NCBI GenBank assembly: GCA_015521945.1
Contig: WANG01000075.1
Location: 1-8,503, forward strand
Source of the DNA: Candidatus Hydrothermarchaeota archaeon
GTDB taxonomy: Archaea; Hydrothermarchaeota; Hydrothermarchaeia; Hydrothermarchaeales; BMS3B
DNA: 8,503 bases
Direction: 5' to 3'
In this document: piece after piece, positions 5,301 to 8,503 of the stretch
Numbering within the stretch: position 1 is the first letter of the stretch
Layout: each line of letters starts with the position of its first letter
Made by a program: the position numbers and the translations under genes
Notes under the pieces: generated by a model
Told to the model about the DNA's origin: nothing
What the model saw: only the letters and a program-made list of their open reading frames with translations
Databases searched by the model: none

Positions 5301-8133
5301 CCTCACGCGCTATGCCCGTGATGTTCGCCACCGTCATGTTCACCGGGAAGGGCACGTCCTCCACCACCACCTGCCTCTCCGAGATGTCAATCAGTGTGTA
5401 GGGCACGTCAACCGGGGGCCAGGTATCAACACGCTGCACATTGACCACGCTCACGTTCTGCACCGGTAGAATGCTCCAGTCTGCGGGGTCCCTGGGAATG
5501 ACCGCAAAAGCGATGGAGGAGTTCACAGGATAGGTGCTGCTGCCCCAGCTCCTGGTGGCCATCAGCGTGCCGTTCTCGGTATTCACCGGCAGGACGTCCA
5601 CAAAGAAGTTCCTCACCTCAAACCACCCGAACCCGAAGTAGCTCTCGTTGGGGTCCGAAGGGTTGTAAACCTCAACGTCCACCCCGTACCAGCCCGTGGA
5701 GAACTCACCGCTGGAGGGGCTGAGGTTCATTACCCCTTTACCATTGAGTATTCCGCCCCCGTAAACGCCGTACTCACTCTCAGGAACCTCAACTCCGAGC
5801 TGGTCGTTCCTCAGCGCCCTCACCTTCGCCACCAGCCCGTCGCAGGTGGTGCAGAGGGCGCTGCCCGTTGCACCGAGGTCAAGCAGGGAGCCCTTGGTGG
5901 CATCGGCTATGTAGACCCTGAGGGAGACGTTGGAGGTGCTGGGGAACACGCAGGGCCCAAATTCGCCGCTGCACGCTGGCTCAGCCCAGATTATGTACTT
6001 CTTGAGCATGAAGTAGGCGTTCCCCACGCCCTCCTTGATTTCGCCGCTGACGTTCGCCTTGAACCTGAAGCGCATCGTGAAGAACCCCTCCATGTTGGGT
6101 GCCTGGAAGGACATAACCCCGCCGCTGACGTTCACCGTGGGTGCGATGGTGCTTATGTCCACCTCCCTGTAGCTCGGAAAGTCTCGCCTGAGGCTAACTA
6201 TGTTGGCGTCCACTATGCTCTCAGGTGGAAGGAAATCGCGGGTAAGAAGGTTCTGGACGTTCAGCCTGACCCTCAGGGTTGAGTTGGGCACGTTGAAGCT
6301 GAAGTCCTCACCGTTGAAGTCAACGGTGGTGCCGTAGGCGTACAGCTCCTGCACACCGAAGGCTGCTCCGGCAACCCTGCTCTCGCCGCCCCTGGTGATT
6401 CTGACCTTCGCCCTGTAGGTGCCCTGCTTGCTGAGGTTGGACACCACAACCATGCACTGGGTGAGGAGGCTCTCAGGTGGCGGGTCCGAGGGAGCCGCCC
6501 CCCTACTGCTCAGGTAGTCCAGGAAGTTGCTCAGGTTCATTATGCTGACGCTTACGTTGCCCAGGTAGGAGACGTCCCGCTCGTCCTTGAGCTCGGTGAG
6601 CTCAACCCTGGTGGTGCACTCATCCACCGGCGTGGAGGGGTCGTCTATGGGTATTATCCCCGCACCCTCCGGTCCAGCTGCCATCATCCCGCCCTTGGTA
6701 ACGTCGCTCAGTACAGCGAGAAGGGTCACGTCCCCGCCGGGGTGGAAGGCGTTGACGAACACACCGCCCTCGTCTGCCTGGTCAATGAACCTGACGTTTA
6801 TGGCGTAGAGCTCGGCCCTGCTTCTGGCGACGGTGAAACCCAGGGTCACCTCCTGCTGGGTTGATGCGTAGGCTCCCGTGAGGGTTACACCGTAGTCACC
6901 CGTGGGCGCACCAGCAAGGTTGAGCTCCCCGGAGTAAACTCCCTGCTCCTCCGGAGAGAGCTCAAGGGTTACGGAGGTGCCGTTGGGGTAGGTAATCCTG
7001 GCAGAGGCGTTGGTGAGGTTGAGCATCTCCCCGCTCAGACTCTTGGCGACCGCCACCACCTTAACCCTCGGGTCAGGCGCGAAAACGCTCATGGGGTTAC
7101 CACTTACGTCCGTAATCTTGCCGAAGAGCCTGAAGGTATCCACGCTGAAGACCTCCATCCCCAGGGTGGAGTTCACCGTTATCATGTAGCTCCCAGGCTG
7201 GGATGGCGCAGTGAAGCTGCCACTCAGGTACCCGTTCTGCAGCACCCCGCTGGAGGAGGCTATAAGGGTGCCGTTGGAGTGGCGCAGCTCAACGCTCAGG
7301 TTGAGGCCGTCCAGTATCCTGCCCGAGCTGTCCCTCACCACCACAAGGTAACGCACCTGCTCCCCCGCGGAGTAGCTGGAGGTGGGCCTGAGCTTTGCCA
7401 GCAGCACCCTGTTGCCGGTGCCAAACTCCACATCAACCACCGAGTAGTCTCCGACTTTATCGCCTCTTCGCAGGGGGGTCTCAACCATGGGCGCCGAGCC
7501 TGCATCCTCAGCCGAATTGTAGAGCTCAAACCTCGGGTCGTCATCCACGTAGATGGTGTCAAACACCCCGGGCGCTGTCTGGTTCACCAGCACGAAGTGG
7601 GCTGTGGCGCCTCCCGCCAGAACCCCCGCGGTGCCGTAGTGCACCTCGTAGCCCGAGGCTAAGAAGTCGGTGAAGTTGCCGCCCGCGTAGGAGGGAGTGC
7701 TCACCACGGTGCTGGTGTTCACCATGACAACCTCGGAGGTGTTGAGCAGCCTGACCCTTATGTAGAGCGCCTTATCCACCACCTCAAACTCCAGCCTCAC
7801 GCTCTCATCCGGCTGGTTGTAAACGAGGGCGTAGTACTTCCCGAGCTGAAAGCTGGAGAGAGGTATGGCCTTAGAGAAGGTGGAAATATTGCCGCTGACG
7901 TTGCTAACCGTGCTCACATTAACAATCTGCGCATCAGATGAGTTGTATATCACTATGTAAACAGTTGCAGGTGTGCTTGTGTTTACTGTACCATCAATCT
8001 CAAGGATTTCACTCTTTTCATAGAGTATCTTTGACGTATATGCCGTAACGTGGTATCCATGTGCAGCTCCAGACATTGCCACCGCTATCAGCAAAGCTAA
8101 AGCTACAGACACGGCTAAACCATGCTTCTTCAT
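2344..8133 (-). CDS. Giant secreted, heavily sequon-rich Ig-like multidomain surface protein (1929 aa)
   Basis: I do not recognise this as a named family. An ATG start at 8133, 8 nt behind AGGGGGGG, opens a signal peptide (MKKHGLAVSVALALLIAVAM, cut likely after AAHG at ~26). The rest is a chain of beta-sandwich (Ig- or macroglobulin-like) domains. At least seven end in a related aromatic closing strand: AFGV (591), AYFML (706), GWFEV (836), FWFDL (964), VWFRV (1073), MWPRV (1415), VWLRI (1922). Between them lie blocks with a GV[FY]DT[IL]-type repeat (180-203, 1254-1278, degenerate 1724-1749) and an EF-hand-like loop at 1242-1251. A hand count gives about 60 NxS/T sequons. The 14 cysteines form seven local pairs: 506/560, 721/728, 761/764, 1036/1041, 1125/1147, 1484/1529, 1624/1632. 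No transmembrane helix or C-terminal sorting signal is present; the protein ends in a beta strand (DVWLRIGGW). It has its own promoter and is translationally linked to the downstream anchored protein. An S-layer component, adhesin or binding scaffold would fit. No enzyme motif was seen. Confidence 0.85.
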   Translation of the reverse strand: MKKHGLAVSVALALLIAVAMSGAAHGYHVTAYTSKILYEKSEILEIDGTVNTSTPATVYIVIYNSSDAQIVNVSTVSNVSGNISTFSKAIPLSSFQLGKYYALVYNQPDESVRLEFEVVDKALYIRVRLLNTSEVVMVNTSTVVSTPSYAGGNFTDFLASGYEVHYGTAGVLAGGATAHFVLVNQTAPGVFDTIYVDDDPRFELYNSAEDAGSAPMVETPLRRGDKVGDYSVVDVEFGTGNRVLLAKLRPTSSYSAGEQVRYLVVVRDSSGRILDGLNLSVELRHSNGTLIASSSGVLQNGYLSGSFTAPSQPGSYMITVNSTLGMEVFSVDTFRLFGKITDVSGNPMSVFAPDPRVKVVAVAKSLSGEMLNLTNASARITYPNGTSVTLELSPEEQGVYSGELNLAGAPTGDYGVTLTGAYASTQQEVTLGFTVARSRAELYAINVRFIDQADEGGVFVNAFHPGGDVTLLAVLSDVTKGGMMAAGPEGAGIIPIDDPSTPVDECTTRVELTELKDERDVSYLGNVSVSIMNLSNFLDYLSSRGAAPSDPPPESLLTQCMVVVSNLSKQGTYRAKVRITRGGESRVAGAAFGVQELYAYGTTVDFNGEDFSFNVPNSTLRVRLNVQNLLTRDFLPPESIVDANIVSLRRDFPSYREVDISTIAPTVNVSGGVMSFQAPNMEGFFTMRFRFKANVSGEIKEGVGNAYFMLKKYIIWAEPACSGEFGPCVFPSTSNVSLRVYIADATKGSLLDLGATGSALCTTCDGLVAKVRALRNDQLGVEVPESEYGVYGGGILNGKGVMNLSPSSGEFSTGWYGVDVEVYNPSDPNESYFGFGWFEVRNFFVDVLPVNTENGTLMATRSWGSSTYPVNSSIAFAVIPRDPADWSILPVQNVSVVNVQRVDTWPPVDVPYTLIDISERQVVVEDVPFPVNMTVANITGIAREGMYSINVRVATPNGTDVGTFWFDLSSFRAELSYRGMYEWPPLYSSGENLTVTVSAFNFDGSPHQLSQNATRLTSLFDIKRGTPVRVNSSTLCQGNICNITVELSPLKSGEYDARIRIGDTQGAVKEDGVWFRVRDLILGIPSIEEVWLWDTDTSKKTLKLFGIDPAQLVPPGNYTTSYEGCISNMIENEWFFSGQNITPRPLCFFHNTTELWVSQDANFTGAPSAAVGGLIQDPYGAIWRVESLNREEVTLRGMNVLASTGAWLNTSLSKSGVIRMGRMDEAYLGGWDPSTGQPRGLDLNGDGDANDTAYVAIADSRKAGVYDTLFFSFDSNFSSYASVMDPPAKRTFAGGRFTLLSIDPRADRVRIYTRGRGDWAELGDVRVGDMVNLPVMVTTPAGMPVVANITVSHVRVDTATGAPVFLSLSPPVTATINGTGEVAVNLSQYNLSSGTYAFEIAAEVNGTLETLEEWMWPRVTVRSFLVSTTTGMAAYAGEFRPLPMQVLDWRNYSSIPEVFEVTGGVNFSMAMEVLDGSSIFIGGCTDPLDAGAGENYTLRSYRLSDPAGDYFFYVSTANSSTLWVRKGDCNFAAPGTEVYPVNASINITLEGRVYMMSVLAAEAYPGGQALVVIGVPDSSLNQNLLSHPLMEDASGSRWRILSFSAGGRVYNAILANSSAPYPLCELQGILECAKAAYFTTDGNYSDSGEVLAGMPVANGSELYLAKIGPGAYDGIAIANSSLTGVRAAVDVMLEDGYVPMLGVLSESALGVDLNLNGNYSEVFYAVLGDDSPDGVPAPTLVLVDDDLALTQPWWGEGFNGSQVLNPKDFYGSEGGSMVEQMGQMPTDAWSGMIGFGPYNESLGPEEQPFWSVKHFNGTHMLLVRDRWVFNDTDTLSFMLSAYDFDRTPIAGANVSIASVVVFTPLGPKVLQEGTDYTTSGGGTTDSSGYAVISLSPLTRWQEGDYSVSLRVEGPGGKEKIDVWLRIGGW
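2347..2355 (-). promoter_or_regulatory. Ribosome binding site that favours the GTG at 2341
   Basis: On the minus strand GGGGGGTGG lies within the last codons and stop of the giant gene. With G-U pairing it can pair with an archaeal anti-Shine-Dalgarno (CACCUCC). It sits 5 nt before the GTG at 2341 but overlaps the GTG at 2350. This supports 2341 as an alternative start, and termination-reinitiation coupling after the TAG at 2344-2346. Confidence 0.45.
2887..2964 (-). repeat. Degenerate third copy of the surface-protein repeat
   Basis: Residues 1724-1749 (YAVLGDD...GVPAPTLVLVDDD) align by eye with residues 1254-1278. The copy follows VDLNLNGNYSE (1711-1721), just as the better copy follows DLNGDGDAND. 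A further weak copy, YLAKIGPGAYDGIAIANSS, lies upstream at 1663-1681. The protein-level similarity is diverged and no DNA-level repeat is obvious. Confidence 0.4.
4300..4374 (-). repeat. GVYDT repeat copy in giant surface protein
   Basis: Residues 1254-1278 read YVAIADSRKAGVYDT followed by LFFSFDSNFS. This is the clearest copy of the internal repeat. Its end matches other [LA]-[aromatic]-x-x-x-D-x-N-[FY]-[ST] segments: LWVSQDANFT (1155-1164), AYFTTDGNYS (1636-1645) and, with one extra residue, LWVRKGDCNFA (1522-1532). Confidence 0.5.
4381..4410 (-). other. Candidate calcium-binding loop in giant surface protein
   Basis: These bases encode DLNGDGDAND (residues 1242-1251), with acidic or Asn ligands at alternating positions as in EF-hand or thrombospondin type 3 loops. 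No flanking dockerin helices were seen. Metal binding is inferred from the pattern only. Confidence 0.45.
7525..7596 (-). repeat. N-terminal copy of the GVFDT repeat
   Basis: Residues 180-203 read FVLVNQTAPGVFDT followed by IYVDDDPRFE. It aligns with residues 1254-1278 without a large gap and retains the GV-aromatic-DT core and the following aspartate. The copy lies about 1050 residues before its best match, so the duplication is not a simple tandem. Confidence 0.45.
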
Positions 8134-8141
8134 TCAGATAA

Positions 8142-8149
8142 CCCCCCCT
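8142..8149 (-). promoter_or_regulatory. G-rich ribosome binding site of the giant gene
   Basis: AGGGGGGG on the minus strand ends 8 nt before the ATG at 8133. It can pair with the anti-Shine-Dalgarno through G-U wobbles. It contains a run of seven G. Confidence 0.55.
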
Positions 8150-8174
8150 AAATACCTACCCGTTGACGGCGCTT

Positions 8175-8182
8175 TATTTAAA
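8175..8182 (-). promoter_or_regulatory. Archaeal box A (TATA) promoter of the giant surface gene
   Basis: TTTAAATA on the minus strand fits the archaeal box A consensus YTTAWANA exactly and is preceded by ACACAACC, a possible but weak BRE. Transcription would start about 25 nt downstream, near 8150-8153. That gives a short leader of about 20 nt that still contains the G-rich ribosome site. The agreement of TATA, leader and start codon supports the ATG at 8133. Confidence 0.65.
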
Positions 8183-8201
8183 GGTTGTGTTTCGCATTCT
8201 G

Positions 8202-8206
8202 AAAAA
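8202..8206 (-). terminator. Possible T-tract terminator of hps
   Basis: TTTTT on the minus strand lies 42 nt after the hps stop and 14 nt after the 12-bp palindrome. Archaeal RNA polymerase often terminates at oligo-T tracts, but a single T5 is weak evidence. Confidence 0.3.
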
Positions 8207-8219
8207 CAGGCGTAGCAGT

Positions 8220-8231
8220 GCACACGTGTGC
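8220..8231. promoter_or_regulatory. Perfect 12-bp palindrome GCACACGTGTGC, candidate operator
   Basis: The palindrome has no loop, so it suits a dimeric DNA-binding protein better than an RNA hairpin. It lies 17 bp after the hps stop and about 37 bp upstream of the box A of the giant gene, a position from which an activator could act. No second copy was noticed in the window. Site and symmetry are seen; function is inferred. Confidence 0.35.
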
Positions 8232-8248
8232 TCAAAGGCTCTGCAGAC

Positions 8249-8503
8249 TCAGAAGTCGGTCATCACCCTGAACTGGTCCACCTCTGTAACGCCCATCTCC
8301 TTGAGGAAAGCCCGTGCGGCGCCTGTAACGTCCTTGGCGCAGGTTATGGCTCTCCCGACCACCAGGATGTCAGCCCCGGAGGCGAGCGCCTCCTTCACCC
8401 TGTCAACCCGTATCCCGCCTGCCACAGCCACGAGGGTCTTCTCCCCGCACACCCTCTTGATCTCGCTGATGTTGCCCCACTGGCTCTCCTGGCTCTGCTC
8501 CAC
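8249..8503 (-). CDS. hps: 3-hexulose-6-phosphate synthase, C-terminal part (possibly Fae-HPS fusion), 5' end outside window
   Basis: Hexulose-6-phosphate synthase interconverts ribulose 5-phosphate plus formaldehyde with hexulose 6-phosphate. In many archaea lacking a full pentose phosphate pathway it runs towards ribulose 5-phosphate for nucleotide synthesis, and the released formaldehyde is captured on tetrahydromethanopterin by Fae. The visible 84 residues are the last strands of the (beta/alpha)8 barrel of the OMP decarboxylase superfamily. VAVAGGI and GADILVVGRAIT form the usual phosphate-binding loops, followed by a helix (KDVTGAARAFLKEM) and the terminal VDQFRVMTDF. The frame is open to base 8503, where the codon is an internal GTG. 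Archaeal versions may be fused to an N-terminal Fae domain, which would lie beyond the window. The stop TGA is at 8249-8251. Confidence 0.9.
   Translation of the reverse strand: MEQSQESQWGNISEIKRVCGEKTLVAVAGGIRVDRVKEALASGADILVVGRAITCAKDVTGAARAFLKEMGVTEVDQFRVMTDF

Noticed and set aside
7279..7662. 127-codon plus-strand frame inside the giant gene
   Set aside because: It is a shadow of the minus-strand coding sequence, with no promoter or family resemblance.
1..8503. CRISPR array, tRNA, rRNA or insertion sequence
   Set aside because: No regularly spaced direct DNA repeats, no tRNA-like cloverleaf in the single intergenic gap, no transposase and no terminal inverted repeats were seen.

Overview
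The window looks like chromosomal DNA from a GC-rich euryarchaeon. Most sampled stretches are roughly 55-70% G+C, and Arg is often AGG with frequent ATA for Ile, a pattern common in thermophilic archaea. Four signs point to Archaea: a type IA topoisomerase with a two-zinc-finger tail, a hexulose-6-phosphate synthase tail of the type used by methanogens and Archaeoglobi, secreted proteins with a PGF-pre-PGF domain and a CGP-CTERM-like tail, and a box A (TATA) promoter. Archaeoglobi or a methanogen-related lineage is plausible, but the genus cannot be fixed from the sequence.

Layout, left to right. (1) 1-903, plus strand: the C-terminal ~300 residues of DNA topoisomerase I (topA), cut by the left edge. 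(2) 905-2350, minus strand: a 481-aa exported protein with a signal peptide, two beta-sandwich domains, a Gly linker, a PGF-pre-PGF domain, a Pro/Glu stalk and a membrane-anchoring tail. (3) 2344-8133, minus strand: a 1929-aa exported protein made of many Ig-like beta domains, with about 60 N-glycosylation sequons, 14 cysteines in seven local pairs, and no anchor of its own. (4) 8134-8248: the only sizeable intergenic gap, 115 bp, with a box A promoter, a G-rich ribosome site, a T5 tract and a perfect 12-bp palindrome. (5) 8249-8503, minus strand: the C-terminal 84 residues of hexulose-6-phosphate synthase, cut by the right edge. There is no gene-free stretch over 300 bases.

The centre of interest is the two-gene surface operon. 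The giant secreted glycoprotein is followed, with a 7-nt overlap (or a tight stop/start junction), by a smaller protein that carries the membrane anchor. I infer that the second protein holds the first at the cell surface, as an S-layer-like, adhesin or binding complex. That role is a proposal and not an observation. topA converges on this operon with one base between the two stop codons. hps probably belongs to a separate transcript, because a promoter lies between it and the giant gene.
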